From positions 62,001 to 126,000 of the forward strand of contig JADCRZ010000005.1 in the NCBI GenBank assembly GCA_015069695.1: a DNA stretch of 64,000 bases, given 5' to 3'. The DNA is from Williamsia sp. (GTDB lineage Bacteria > Bacteroidota > Bacteroidia > Chitinophagales > Chitinophagaceae). Position numbers and translations under genes: made by a program. Of this stretch, positions 34,904 to 45,380 are shown piece after piece; the first letter of the stretch is position 1, and every line of letters begins with the position of its first letter. The notes under the pieces were generated by a model that did no database searches, was not told where the DNA came from, and worked only from the letters and a program-made list of their open reading frames with translations.

Positions 34904-35911
34904 ATGTTCATACGCCTCTTTTGTATTTGTGCCGGCTGGCTGCTATGGTCGGCATGCGGCGGGTCCGTTGTGCAGCCCCTACAGAAGCACTATACCATTT
35001 CGGTCAGGGATCTGCGGGGTAAGACGGTGCAATTGGAAACCCCGGCCCGGCGGGTGGTTTGCCTGTTCAACGGGTCGTTTGATGCGCTGTATATGCTGGG
35101 TGCGGAAACGGGCATCGTGGGCATACCGGCCAATATCTACACCGACCCGGAATACTATGAAGCTTACGCAAAGATCGATGAGCGGATCAGGCGCAAACAG
35201 ATCGCCGCCCCCGGCAGCTGGCAGGCCAGCAACATCGAAACCATCGCCGCGCTCCATCCCGATCTGGTAATCATCAGTGCCGGGCAGGCGGATGCGATCG
35301 ATATGCTGGAAAGCATCGGTATCACGGTCTATGCCGTGGCATCGGAGACCTACGAACAGATCTACAAGGAAACGCTCGACATCGGAAACCTGACGGGCAC
35401 CGGGGCCAGGGCCGCCCAGATCGTGAATTACTCCAAAGCGGAGTTTGCAAAAATCCAGCAGTATACCAACAACATCCGGCCTAAAAAAAAGGTGTACTAT
35501 GCCTGGTCGGGCGGACGCATTCTCTCTACTTCCGGCACTGGCAGCATGATCAATTCCTTTATCGAGCTGGCCGGTGCGGTCAATGTATGCCGCTCCCCGG
35601 TCGACCAACCCAATGTCAATGCGGAAACACTGCTCCACTGGAATCCCGACCTGATCGTGCTTTGGGGCAGCAAGCCGGTGGATGTATACGCGATGACGGA
35701 ACTCACCTCGCTCAAGGCGGTGCGTAACCGGATGGTGAAATCGATGGAGCCCGCATTTTTTTACAATACGCATACGCTTAAAATCCTGTACGCCTCTGTT
35801 GCCCTCAGCCATTGGTGCTACGGTGCGTACAACGACCGCGAGCTGGAAGCGGACAAGCGCGACATCATCCTGCACCTCTACGGAGAACGGGGATTAAAAC
35901 TTCTGCTATGA
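34904..35911 (+). CDS. ABC transporter metal-chelate binding lipoprotein (FecB/BtuF-like)
   Basis: A 335-residue periplasmic binding protein starting at ATG 34904 with lipobox LLWSACGG. Two lobes joined by a long helix: PARRVVCLFNGSFDALYMLG and IAALHPDLVIISAGQADAID in the first, KVYYAWSGGRILSTSGTGSM and LHWNPDLIVLWGSKPVD in the second. This is the type III fold for siderophores, haem and cobalamin. It begins 19 bases after the receptor and overlaps the permease by 4 bases (ATGA). Confidence 0.92.
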   Translation: MFIRLFCICAGWLLWSACGGSVVQPLQKHYTISVRDLRGKTVQLETPARRVVCLFNGSFDALYMLGAETGIVGIPANIYTDPEYYEAYAKIDERIRRKQIAAPGSWQASNIETIAALHPDLVIISAGQADAIDMLESIGITVYAVASETYEQIYKETLDIGNLTGTGARAAQIVNYSKAEFAKIQQYTNNIRPKKKVYYAWSGGRILSTSGTGSMINSFIELAGAVNVCRSPVDQPNVNAETLLHWNPDLIVLWGSKPVDVYAMTELTSLKAVRNRMVKSMEPAFFYNTHTLKILYASVALSHWCYGAYNDRELEADKRDIILHLYGERGLKLLL

Positions 35912-36915
35912 AAAAAAACCTTGCCTGGATACTGATCTACGGCCTGCCGCTGCCCCTGCTGCTGGTATCGCTGATGATCGGTCCTTCACCCGACCTGCAG
36001 CTGGGCGACTATACCACCACGGCGGCCAGGCTGCTCAAAGGGATGGGTGTGGAAGCGGACTCCAGGCCGGCCCTGGTGGTCGGCATCATCCGCAACATCC
36101 GGCTGCCGCGGGTGCTGCTCACCTTTATGATCGGGGCCGGACTGGCCACGTCGGGCGCCAGCCTGCAGGGCATCTTCCGCAACCCGCTGGTAGACCCGTA
36201 TGTGCTGGGCATCTCTTCGGGAGCGGCTTTCGGGGCGGCGTTGGCCATCGCTTTTCCGCTGCTGTCGATCAACCTGTCGGCCTTTGTATTTGGTGTTGTA
36301 TCGGTGCTGCTCGCCTACTTGTTTGCTGCTTCGCGGGCCAACGCTTCTATCGTATCGATCATTTTATCGGGCATGATCGTGTCGGGTATCTTTACCGCCC
36401 TGCTTACCATCGTGCAGTTTATCAGCGACCCGTTCAAGCTCCAGGCCATTGTGCAATGGACCATGGGCAACCTGCACCATGCTTCCTGGTCTAAGTTCAA
36501 CCAGGCGGTGATACCGGTGGGGGTAGGAGTGATCGGCATTTACATCCTCCGCTGGCGGCTGAACCTTTTATCGCTGGGTGATGATGAAGCCAAGGCGGTG
36601 GGGGTGAACCCGAACCGTGACAAGTTTTTGCTGATCGCCCTGGCTACGCTGGTAACCACCGCATCAGTAGCCGCGGCCGGTATCATCAGCATGTACGGCC
36701 TGTTTGTGCCGCATATGGTGCGCATGCTGGTAGGACCGGACAACCGGCGGGCCATACCGGCCAATATTTTTTTCGGGGGTTCTTTCCTGCTGCTGATCGA
36801 CAATTTCTCGCGCAGCATGCTGCAGTTTGAAATCCCGATCGGCATTTTTACCATGCTGCTGGGCGCACCGTTCTTCATTTTTCTCATGAAAAAAAATAAG
36901 ATCAACTGGGTATAG
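35908..36915 (+). CDS. FecCD/BtuC-family ABC permease
   Basis: A 335-residue inner-membrane permease with about ten helices. Family motifs: RNIRLPRVLLTFMIGAGLAT, SGASLQGIFRNPLVDPYVLG, the coupling segment GDDEAKAVGVNPNRDKFLLI and ISMYGLFVPHMVRMLVGPDN. The start at 35908 overlaps the binding-protein stop, indicating translational coupling. It imports an iron or corrinoid chelate together with the next gene. Confidence 0.94.
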   Translation: MKKNLAWILIYGLPLPLLLVSLMIGPSPDLQLGDYTTTAARLLKGMGVEADSRPALVVGIIRNIRLPRVLLTFMIGAGLATSGASLQGIFRNPLVDPYVLGISSGAAFGAALAIAFPLLSINLSAFVFGVVSVLLAYLFAASRANASIVSIILSGMIVSGIFTALLTIVQFISDPFKLQAIVQWTMGNLHHASWSKFNQAVIPVGVGVIGIYILRWRLNLLSLGDDEAKAVGVNPNRDKFLLIALATLVTTASVAAAGIISMYGLFVPHMVRMLVGPDNRRAIPANIFFGGSFLLLIDNFSRSMLQFEIPIGIFTMLLGAPFFIFLMKKNKINWV

Positions 36916-36916
36916 C

Positions 36917-37690
36917 ATGCACACGGAAAACTCTATACAGATCGCTGACCTTTCCTTTGCTTACGGCGAGCAACCGGTACTGCAGAACATCAACCTGCAA
37001 TTCCCTGCCCATCGGTTCTCGGTATTGCTGGGCAGGAACGGGAGCGGCAAATCGACATTGTTCAACATTATTGCCGGCCTGCTCAGACACAGCAGCGGTT
37101 CGGTAAAGTTGCTGGGCAAGGAAACCAATTTCCTGTCATACGGCGAACGGGCCAGGCTGATCGGTTTTCTGCCGCAGTTTCACAAAGCGGTATTTCCATT
37201 TCAGGTACGCGATGTGATCCTCACGGGACGGGCTGCTTTTTCGGGCATCCGTCCATCGAAGGAGGATTCAGGGAGGGTGAACAGGGCTATGGCGGAACTG
37301 GGTATAGATCATCTGGCAGGTAGGGCCTATACCGAACTTTCCGGCGGAGAGCAGCAGCTGGTGATGATTGCCCGCATCCTGGTGCAGAATCCTTCCGTGA
37401 TCATTCTGGATGAGCCTACCAATCACCTGGATGTATACCACCAGACGCAGCTGCTGGGGCATCTCAAAAGGCTTTCGCGGAGCAGCTATACCATCATTGC
37501 CATCATGCACGATCCCAACCTGGCCTTCCTGCATGCCGATCATTTTTATTTTATGCGGCACAAAACGGTGGTATATCCACCCGGTGGACAGGGGCATTAT
37601 GATGTTCAGTTTTTAAAAGAAGTATATGATGTAAATTTTAAAATCGTACCAGTTGATGACAGAAAGATTGTAGTTCCGGTACAGCAATAA
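36917..37690 (+). CDS. ABC transporter ATPase (FecE/BtuD-like)
   Basis: A 257-residue ATPase with Walker A GRNGSGKST, Q-loop FLPQFHKAVFPFQVRDVILT, signature LSGGEQQLVMIARIL, Walker B VIILDEPTNHLD and switch His in IMHDPNL. It powers the adjacent permease and starts one base after its stop. Confidence 0.95.
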   Translation: MHTENSIQIADLSFAYGEQPVLQNINLQFPAHRFSVLLGRNGSGKSTLFNIIAGLLRHSSGSVKLLGKETNFLSYGERARLIGFLPQFHKAVFPFQVRDVILTGRAAFSGIRPSKEDSGRVNRAMAELGIDHLAGRAYTELSGGEQQLVMIARILVQNPSVIILDEPTNHLDVYHQTQLLGHLKRLSRSSYTIIAIMHDPNLAFLHADHFYFMRHKTVVYPPGGQGHYDVQFLKEVYDVNFKIVPVDDRKIVVPVQQ

Positions 37691-37736
37691 TTATTTTAAA
37701 GGGGGCTGCAACAGCATCCCATCAAACGAATGACAA

Positions 37737-38408
37737 GTGAATACAGCTTCTTATATTCCAACAGTTTCACAGGCAGAAATGCTGGAGTTTACAAACAAAG
37801 GATTTGTAGTAATTAAAAAAGGGTTCTCTCACCGCGAGATGGCAGCGCTCGAAGTAGAAGTGCAGCGGCTGCTCCACCCTTGCAACCGGGCGCTGGTGCA
37901 ATACCGCAAGTTTCCCTGGAACGAAAACCTGCCGGAGCGTATTGATCCGGTGGGGCCCCATTCGTCCCTTTTTGATCAGGTCAATTGGGATGAACGCATC
38001 ACAAGCCGCGTCAAAAGGTTTCTTGGTGATGAACAAATCTATCACCTGAAGGACAAGCTGATCTTCAAAGCCCCCGGGCAAACCGGCTATGGCGCCCACC
38101 AGGACCAGTCGTGGTGGACGAAATGGGGCCATACCTCCATCACCTGCCTGCTCGCCATTGATTCGTCGGATAGGGCAAACGGAGGTCTCCAGTTTCTTCC
38201 CGGTACCCACCGCTCGCTGCTTACGGATCCGCAGGAGCCGCGTTACCTCAATGACACTGATCTGCAGCCCTATGCCCACTTTAATTGGTGTTTGCCCAGG
38301 CTGGATGCGGGCGACCTGGTCTTTTTCCATGGGCAAACCGTGCACCGGAGTGGTGTAAATGTCTCGGGTGTTTGGCGAAGGGGGTATTATGTTTCCTATT
38401 ATATATAA
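37737..38408 (+). CDS. Phytanoyl-CoA dioxygenase-family Fe(II)/2-oxoglutarate oxygenase
   Basis: A 223-residue enzyme starting at GTG 37737. The double-stranded beta-helix core has iron ligands in GAHQDQSWWTKWGH (HxD) and VHRSGVN (distal His), and a 2-oxoglutarate-binding Arg in RRGYYVSYY; GGLQFLPGTHRS is the family motif. These enzymes hydroxylate small molecules. Its place at the end of a TonB/ABC uptake operon suggests that it modifies or opens the imported chelator, or tailors a siderophore made elsewhere. Substrate unknown. Confidence 0.87.
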   Translation: MNTASYIPTVSQAEMLEFTNKGFVVIKKGFSHREMAALEVEVQRLLHPCNRALVQYRKFPWNENLPERIDPVGPHSSLFDQVNWDERITSRVKRFLGDEQIYHLKDKLIFKAPGQTGYGAHQDQSWWTKWGHTSITCLLAIDSSDRANGGLQFLPGTHRSLLTDPQEPRYLNDTDLQPYAHFNWCLPRLDAGDLVFFHGQTVHRSGVNVSGVWRRGYYVSYYI

Positions 38409-38450
38409 TTTTTAAAAGCAGGGATGTGCCAAATCTATCTCTTTTACAAT

Positions 38451-38888
38451 ATGAAAAATTTCATGCAAGTCATTCTGATGCCGATCTGTTTGATCATATA
38501 TGGGAAAGGCGTAGCACAGCAGCATGCAGAGGATGAGCCATTCATCATAGAAAGCTATTACAAGATCAAGTGGGGCCATGCTGACGAGTTTATATCTTTG
38601 TGGAAGAAGAACCATCTTCCCCTTGACAAGGAAGCACAGAAAAAAGGTGACATCATCAGCATCACAGCCGATAAGCCACGGCTGCACAGCGGGGAAGACA
38701 CCCGTTGGGATTTCAAAGTAACAGTAGTTTACAAAAACAGTCAGGCGGCTTTTGACCACGATCTCACTGCTCCGTACAAAAAGAAACTCTATCCCGATCT
38801 GGAAAGACTGTCAAAGGAAGAAAAAGAACGCTTTGAGCTGGTGATTGCACACTGGGATGTCATGACGGAAAGAATGAAACTGGAGTAA
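38451..38888 (+). CDS. Exported hypothetical protein
   Basis: A 145-residue protein from ATG 38451 with signal peptide NFMQVILMPICLIIYGKGVA. The mature part, ESYYKIKWGHADEFISLWKK, NHLPLDKEAQKKGDIISITA and TRWDFKVTVVYKNSQAAF, has alternating strands and helices as in dimeric alpha/beta-barrel proteins. No catalytic motif is seen. It lies 42 bases after the dioxygenase and may share its transcript. Confidence 0.68.
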   Translation: MKNFMQVILMPICLIIYGKGVAQQHAEDEPFIIESYYKIKWGHADEFISLWKKNHLPLDKEAQKKGDIISITADKPRLHSGEDTRWDFKVTVVYKNSQAAFDHDLTAPYKKKLYPDLERLSKEEKERFELVIAHWDVMTERMKLE

Positions 38889-39017
38889 TACCACTAACGC
38901 TAATTGTCTAAACTAAGCATAGCCGGAAGCAGTTATTCAAAAATATAATAGACAGATTATTGTCAGATCAGATGATCATGCTGCACACGGTTTTTTTACA
39001 GGCTCTTGTTCAACGTT

Positions 39018-42000
39018 TCAGTCATTTGCTGGCAGCGTAAAATAAAACGTAGTGCCTTCTCCCTCTTTACTTTCTAACCATATCTTACCGCCATGCTTTT
39101 GCACAATATAAGCAGTAATGTACAAGCCCAAACCCATTCCTGGATAATTTTTCATCTGTTCTGTTTTCACGCGGAAGAAACGTTCAAACACTTTCTCATG
39201 CAACTCTTTAGGAATTCCCATTCCGTTATCTTTCACGCTCACCTGTACAGCACCCGTTATCATTTTCAAGCCAATGATCACATCACCGCCTTTGGGTGAA
39301 TATTTGATGGCGTTGGAAATAAGATTGGTAAGCACCTGCCCGATGCGCTCACGATCCGCCGTTACAAATGTTTCTTTTGCGTTTGGTAAAACGAGATTAT
39401 GGGACAAGGATAATCGCTGCAAATCCTGTCCGCGCTCTTCGATTAAATTATGCAAATCAAACTTCTCAAAGTTTAATGACAGTTCACCTTCAGAAAGTTT
39501 TGATGTATCCAGCAGGGCCCTTATGAGGTCGATTAAACGGTCAACCTGCGTATCCATTTTTTCCATAAGCGCTGCGCTGGATGCATCATTTGATTCTTCA
39601 AACATTTCATGCAATACTTCCGCATAAGCCTTTATGCTGGTAACCGGCGTTTTTAACTCATGGCTTGCAATACTTATGAAATCTTCTTTCTGCTGCTCCA
39701 GCTTTTTGCGTTCGGTAATATCATACATTACACCAATCATGCGGGTTGCATTACCGTTTTCTTTTGTAACGGCTTTTCCGTAGCCGCTCATCCAACGCAA
39801 CTTTCTGTCACCGGTACGTATTATGCGGAATTCTTCCCGGTAAATACCCGTTTCTTTAATGGCATGTACCAGCGAGTCTGCTATCCTGCTTAAATCATCC
39901 TTACGAACAAATTCAAGAAAATAACTACTTCTCAATTCTTCATCAGTGGGCATTACACCAAACAGGTAAAAATGCTGGTCGTTCCAGATTATTCGGTCGT
40001 CCTTAATGTTCCAGTCCCAGGCAGCCATGTCTGCAGATTGCAGGGCGATGCGGTATCTTTCCTCTGATTGATATAAAGCTTCTTCTGCCTGCCTGCGTTT
40101 GGTTACATCTATTATGTATTCCACATTATCATTTTCACCTATACGTGCTTTTGCGCATAAAGCCCAAAAGCGGGAGCCGTCATAACGTATCAACTCTTTT
40201 TCGTAGGGGCTGGTTATTCCTTTGGTCGTTATTTCATGCACTGCCTTTTCCATGACGGGCACCCACTCCTGAGGTGTTATATCCTTTAGTCTTACATGTA
40301 GATCATGAACCTGTTCTATCGTATAGCCACTCATGTCAAGGAAAGCCTGGTTAGCTTGTAATATGCTGCCTTCATCATCAAAAAATACAACACCTACCGT
40401 TTCGATTTGGGTAGCTTTTTGCAACCGTTCTTCGCTTCCGCGTAAAGCTTCTTCACCTTTTTTCCGTTCACTTATATCCTGGGCAATACCCAACAAACGG
40501 CTGGCTTTGCCGGTTGCATCTGTGATCACGGTAGTTTGAACGCTTAGCCATATGATATCCCCGTTTTCTTTAACCGAGCGGAAATCAACATGAAAGCCTT
40601 TGCCTTCTTTAATTGATGTTTCCAGCTGATCTTTTATGAGTTTTTTATCTTCAGGATATACCAATTTAAAACTGTCTTCAGCGTTATGCGGCAATCGGCT
40701 TACACCAAGAATGGCGGCAGCGTTTTCTGAAAAAGAATAAGTGCCGGTGTTAGCATTATATTCCCATGAATAAATGTTAGCGGCGGTAGTAGCAAGGCGC
40801 AGCCTTTCTTCACTTTCACGCAATGCTTTTTCTGCTTCCTTGCGTTCGGTGGTATCGCTTGCAGCACCTGTCCAATCAACAATTCTGCCTTGTCGGTCCA
40901 GGCGCGGTACTGCACGGGAGTAAACCCACGATAAACTGCCATCCGTATTAATCACCTCGTGTTCCAGTGCAAACATAGTTTTTGCAGATATGGCCTTATC
41001 AATAGCTGATTGCACCCTTTCCTTTTCATGGTTGGGTATATAATCATCCATCCAGTTAGTAGTGTTGGAAGCATGCGATAAAACATTTTTTCCATCCATG
41101 CTGTACATCGTCTTCCAGTCTGCACTCATCCTGTAAATAATGTCAGAACTGGCCGTTACATACGAGCGGAATGTTTCTTCACTTTCACGCAACGCGGTTT
41201 CTGCCTGTTGTTGCGCGGTAATGTCAACTTCAGCCACTATACCGCCTATAATATTTCCGGCCGCATCGCGGATTGGTGCCGCTGCATTGATGATAATGGC
41301 GCTGCCGCCTTCGAAGCGCTCTATTTTCACTACATCTCCAGGCACAATCTCACCGGTGTTCAGTGCTCTTGCCATTGCCCAATCATCTGCCTTCAAAGGC
41401 TCGCCGGTGTCAGCCCAACGGGCTTTCCATTCAGCATATTGCTCGGTGCTTTCCGGCATAGGAGGCGAGCCCCAAATGCGGTGGAGGGCTTTATTGAAGC
41501 GTAAGATTTTACCAGATGCATCCGCAAGGGCAAGACCCGCAGGCGCAACGTCAAATACTGCCGACAGCCGCGCTTCGCTTTCGCGCAGGGATTCTTCTGC
41601 TTTGGCTCTTACTACAGCAGCCCAGGTTCGTTCGGCTACTTCTTCTATTATGCTTATTTCGTGCGTTGCCCAGTTACGGGGTGTTTTGTTGTGAACGCCC
41701 ATAGCTGCCACCACCTGCCCGTTTTTAAGTAACGGTACACCAACGGCGGCGGCGATATCAAGTGATGTGTATGTGCTGCGGCTATCGGCAAATCTTTCAT
41801 CGGTTTGAATGTTAGCGATAGCAACCGTTTTACCTTCGGTAAAGTCTTTCCCGAGAGCAGCGCCGAAATCGCTCAGGCTGATCATACCCACCCATTGTTC
41901 TACATCCCGGGTGTAATCAGAAATTACTTTCATCGTATCCGGCTTATTTACCGCATCCACATAAGCGGCACGGTTTACACCCAGGTGTTCACCCAGAAGC

Positions 42001-45000
42001 TGCATAGCGGTGGAACGGATTTCTTTCGGGTCCGTAAGCGGTCTTATTGCATCACTGAACTTCAGCAAAAATGCCTGGCGCTGTTCATTGTTTTTGCGCT
42101 CTGTCACATCTTCGTAAATGATATTGAAGCGATCGTTTCCTACAGGGGTTGCAGTATCTGCGAGCCAGCGGTCAATCGGAGCCCAATAATTTTCGAAAGT
42201 CCTGATGGTTTTGTTGTCAACTACATCAGCATACAGCTCTACCCAGTAACGTCTGTCCACCCCGGGAAACAATTCACTGAAAGGACGGTTAACAGACGTC
42301 TCAACTCTCATGCCCGTGTGTTTTTCAAGAGCTGGGTTGAGCTCAAGAAACTGCCAGTCAACTGCCTTGCCTGTTTCGTCCCGGATCAGTTCACACATGC
42401 CAAAACCTTCCGCCATTGTCTCGAACATCGTGCGGTATTTTTCCTCAGAAATACGCAACGTGCCTTCCAGTTTTTTACGGGCACTAATATCAACGGCGTA
42501 TTCCACTATTGTTCCGTCACCCAAATCAGCGGCGACAAACATCAACCAAATCTTCGAGCCATCTTTTGCAAAATATTCTTTCTCATAAGGTCCGCCGCGC
42601 CCGGTTTTTTCCAGCTGTTTTAAAATGTTCATACTGGCCTCCACATACTCGACGGGTGTGAAATCGCGCCAGTTGAACTGCCTTGCATTAAACTCTTCAC
42701 GCGTGAAGCCAAGCATTTCCAAAAACGCATCGTTGGCATGAAGCATTACGCCCTGGTGATTGAATGTAAGCACACCTACCTGGGGCACATTTACCATGCG
42801 CTGCAGGCGCTGTTCGCTTTTCTTCACTTCTTCTTCTACCTGCTTGCGGGCGGTGATGTTGAGAAAGGTTATCACCACGCCTTTGATGCGGTCTTCATCC
42901 GTACGGTAAGGCGTAATTCGCATGAGGTAAACAGCACCGCTTTTCAAGCGCAGTTCTTTTTCAATTGTTGTAAGCTTATCCAAAACAGTTTCAGCGTCAT
43001 GCAATAATCCGGTGTGTTCCAGGTTGCTGGTAATGTCTGATAATGACCTGCCGTAATCTGCCGGAATCAGGTTAAATATTTCTCTTGCCGAAGGCGTAAA
43101 AAATACCACTTTTAAGCTCCGGTCAAGAAAGATTGTACCAATGTCAGTTGACTTTACCAGGTTTCGCAAGTTGTTACTGACAATGCTGGTTTCTCCAATC
43201 TTTACCTTCAGCTCCTGGTTTACGGTGCGCATCTCTTCGTTGATGCTTTGCAGCTCTTCCTTGCTCGTTTCCAGTTCTTCATTGGCGGAACGCAACTCTT
43301 CATTCATTGCCTGCCATTCTTCGTTGCTGGCTTTCATTTCTTCTGCATGCAAATCATTCTGTTCGTTGGATGCACGCAACTGAGCTTTCAGCCATATCAA
43401 CTCTTCTTCTAACTGCTTGGCTACCGGCTCACTGTTGGATAATGTAACTTGTTGCTGGCCATTTTCATCCGCCGGTTCAAACAACACGAGGAAAAATCTT
43501 TTCGCCTTGTCACCAGTACCCAATACGGGTCGAACATGTATATTGATAGTTTCCGTCTCTTTGTCAATACCTATTCTCAATCTGGTTGCCTGCACAGGTA
43601 TTTGATGTTGTCCGGCCTGGTATAAAGCAGAGCGAAGTTCAAGCCTCAACTCGGGCTTAATTACTTGCAGTAAATTTTGGGATGGTTCTCCACCTGCAAA
43701 ACGCAAATATTTTCCAACGTTTTCAGTAAGGTGCAGTATATCGTATTCTTCGTTTACTATCAGGGAGGGCGGTGCATACTCTTCCAGCGATTGCCGGTGC
43801 AGGTCACCGTAGGAGATGCGTTCATGCAACTTGCTTTGCACAGGCTGCGACGGCGTTTCATTTTTGCGCCTGTCAGTGTGCAAATACGGCCTCAATTCAG
43901 GAACGGGGTATGATTTTGCCTTTACCTGCCTGCTTTGAAAAATATGGTTTTCGCGGCTGTACACGGCGTACAAATCGTGGGCGCCATCTACCGTTTCGGA
44001 AGTGCCGAGAAAAAGATAACCGGCGGGTACTAAGGCAAAGTGAAAAGTTTCTATCACCCTTTCCTGCGCTATGCTGTTTAAATAGATCATTACGTTGCGG
44101 CAGGCAATCAAATCAAGGTGTGAAAAAGGCGGGTCTTTCAAAAAATTATGCGTGGCGAAAAGCACCATCTCCCTTATCTCCCTGCGCACCCGATAATAAT
44201 CATTTTCCTTGATAAAGAAATGGCGCAGTCTTTCAGGGCTTACATCGGCTACATCGTTCAATGTGTATAAACCTTCTCTTGCCACGGCAATGGCATGCTC
44301 ATCAATATCCGTTGCAAAAATTTGCACCTTGGGTGCATCAATTATGCTCATGGTTTTTTCCATACACAGCATGGCAAGAGAATAAGCTTCTTCGCCGGTC
44401 GCGCAGCCTGCCACCCAAATTCTCACCTGGTCATTACCGGTTTTATCTTTAAAGATTTTAGGCAGAATTTCCTGCTCGATTATTTCAAAAGGTTTCTTAT
44501 CCCGAAAGAAATTGGTAACTGAGATCAGCAGGTCTTTCAGCAAAGCCATCGACTCATCTGCATTGTCTAAAAAATATTTGGCATAAGCCGGAAGGTCTGG
44601 CAAATTGCGGATGTTGACGCGCCGTTCTATGCGGCGAAGGAGTGTGGGGCGTTTATAATTGCTGAAATCATGGCCGGTACGCAGGCGCAGCTGCGTAAAT
44701 ATTTCGCGCAAAGCCTGCTGCTGTTCTTCCGGTCTTTTCTCTGCATCTTCCGTTATTTCAACGGTGCCAAGGTTGGTTTTGAATAAAAGGATTTTCTCCG
44801 GGATTTTTGAAACGGACATCACTTCATCCACCATCTCCGTGGCAATGGCATTGCGGGGCATTTCGCTGAATTCGGCTTCGTGCGGAGTTTGCACGAAACA
44901 GGCGCCGCCTCTTTCTTTAACTCTTTTTAAACCCATTGAACCATTGGCTCCCGTACCGGATAAGATAACTGCAACAGCTCTTGGCCCATGCTCATCGGCC

Positions 45001-45380
45001 AGCGTACGAAAAAAGATGTCGACGGGTGCACGGCGTTCTTCAATCACCGTATTTCCCGTAACGGCGATATACCCGTCTTCCATGGTGAGGTGCATGTTGG
45101 GCGGGATAACATAAATGTGGTTTGGCTTGATGTGTACCCTCTCCGTAACCTGCGCCACGGGTATCTTAACTTCCCGCTGCAGTATTTCCGCCAACTGGCT
45201 GTCATGATCCGGTGAAAGATGCAGTATTACCACGTACGCCATACCCGAATCTTTCTGCACATTCCCGAAGAATTCCTGCAACGCCTGTATACCGCCTGCA
45301 GACGCACCGATGCCTACGATTAAAAATTCACTCTTACCAGGCTTTTCCTGCAATTGCTTCACCGGATTTTTGTTTGCCAT
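39018..45380 (-). CDS. Giant CheB-CheR-PAS-GAF hybrid sensor histidine kinase
   Basis: A 2120-residue multidomain sensor. Order: CheB methylesterase (about 15-200; GIGASAGGIQALQEFF, LHLSPDHDSQLAEIL, ILSGTGANGSMGL), CheR methyltransferase (about 220-480; NFFRDKKPFEIIEQ, WVAGCATGEEAYSLAM, IACRNVMIYLNS), a Glu-rich coiled coil (about 640-720; NEELRSANEELETSKEEL), then by reading eight PAS domains and one GAF domain (LKFSDAIRPLTDPKEIRSTA), HisKA with FISIASHELKTPVTSIKAYA and an HATPase with NLISNAIKYSPKGGD and GMGLGLYITAYIV. No receiver domain is present, so the partner is elsewhere. CheB/CheR fusions of this type are not tied to flagella. It probably integrates several cytoplasmic signals; which ones is unknown. 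Confidence 0.94.
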   Translation of the reverse strand: MANKNPVKQLQEKPGKSEFLIVGIGASAGGIQALQEFFGNVQKDSGMAYVVILHLSPDHDSQLAEILQREVKIPVAQVTERVHIKPNHIYVIPPNMHLTMEDGYIAVTGNTVIEERRAPVDIFFRTLADEHGPRAVAVILSGTGANGSMGLKRVKERGGACFVQTPHEAEFSEMPRNAIATEMVDEVMSVSKIPEKILLFKTNLGTVEITEDAEKRPEEQQQALREIFTQLRLRTGHDFSNYKRPTLLRRIERRVNIRNLPDLPAYAKYFLDNADESMALLKDLLISVTNFFRDKKPFEIIEQEILPKIFKDKTGNDQVRIWVAGCATGEEAYSLAMLCMEKTMSIIDAPKVQIFATDIDEHAIAVAREGLYTLNDVADVSPERLRHFFIKENDYYRVRREIREMVLFATHNFLKDPPFSHLDLIACRNVMIYLNSIAQERVIETFHFALVPAGYLFLGTSETVDGAHDLYAVYSRENHIFQSRQVKAKSYPVPELRPYLHTDRRKNETPSQPVQSKLHERISYGDLHRQSLEEYAPPSLIVNEEYDILHLTENVGKYLRFAGGEPSQNLLQVIKPELRLELRSALYQAGQHQIPVQATRLRIGIDKETETINIHVRPVLGTGDKAKRFFLVLFEPADENGQQQVTLSNSEPVAKQLEEELIWLKAQLRASNEQNDLHAEEMKASNEEWQAMNEELRSANEELETSKEELQSINEEMRTVNQELKVKIGETSIVSNNLRNLVKSTDIGTIFLDRSLKVVFFTPSAREIFNLIPADYGRSLSDITSNLEHTGLLHDAETVLDKLTTIEKELRLKSGAVYLMRITPYRTDEDRIKGVVITFLNITARKQVEEEVKKSEQRLQRMVNVPQVGVLTFNHQGVMLHANDAFLEMLGFTREEFNARQFNWRDFTPVEYVEASMNILKQLEKTGRGGPYEKEYFAKDGSKIWLMFVAADLGDGTIVEYAVDISARKKLEGTLRISEEKYRTMFETMAEGFGMCELIRDETGKAVDWQFLELNPALEKHTGMRVETSVNRPFSELFPGVDRRYWVELYADVVDNKTIRTFENYWAPIDRWLADTATPVGNDRFNIIYEDVTERKNNEQRQAFLLKFSDAIRPLTDPKEIRSTAMQLLGEHLGVNRAAYVDAVNKPDTMKVISDYTRDVEQWVGMISLSDFGAALGKDFTEGKTVAIANIQTDERFADSRSTYTSLDIAAAVGVPLLKNGQVVAAMGVHNKTPRNWATHEISIIEEVAERTWAAVVRAKAEESLRESEARLSAVFDVAPAGLALADASGKILRFNKALHRIWGSPPMPESTEQYAEWKARWADTGEPLKADDWAMARALNTGEIVPGDVVKIERFEGGSAIIINAAAPIRDAAGNIIGGIVAEVDITAQQQAETALRESEETFRSYVTASSDIIYRMSADWKTMYSMDGKNVLSHASNTTNWMDDYIPNHEKERVQSAIDKAISAKTMFALEHEVINTDGSLSWVYSRAVPRLDRQGRIVDWTGAASDTTERKEAEKALRESEERLRLATTAANIYSWEYNANTGTYSFSENAAAILGVSRLPHNAEDSFKLVYPEDKKLIKDQLETSIKEGKGFHVDFRSVKENGDIIWLSVQTTVITDATGKASRLLGIAQDISERKKGEEALRGSEERLQKATQIETVGVVFFDDEGSILQANQAFLDMSGYTIEQVHDLHVRLKDITPQEWVPVMEKAVHEITTKGITSPYEKELIRYDGSRFWALCAKARIGENDNVEYIIDVTKRRQAEEALYQSEERYRIALQSADMAAWDWNIKDDRIIWNDQHFYLFGVMPTDEELRSSYFLEFVRKDDLSRIADSLVHAIKETGIYREEFRIIRTGDRKLRWMSGYGKAVTKENGNATRMIGVMYDITERKKLEQQKEDFISIASHELKTPVTSIKAYAEVLHEMFEESNDASSAALMEKMDTQVDRLIDLIRALLDTSKLSEGELSLNFEKFDLHNLIEERGQDLQRLSLSHNLVLPNAKETFVTADRERIGQVLTNLISNAIKYSPKGGDVIIGLKMITGAVQVSVKDNGMGIPKELHEKVFERFFRVKTEQMKNYPGMGLGLYITAYIVQKHGGKIWLESKEGEGTTFYFTLPAND

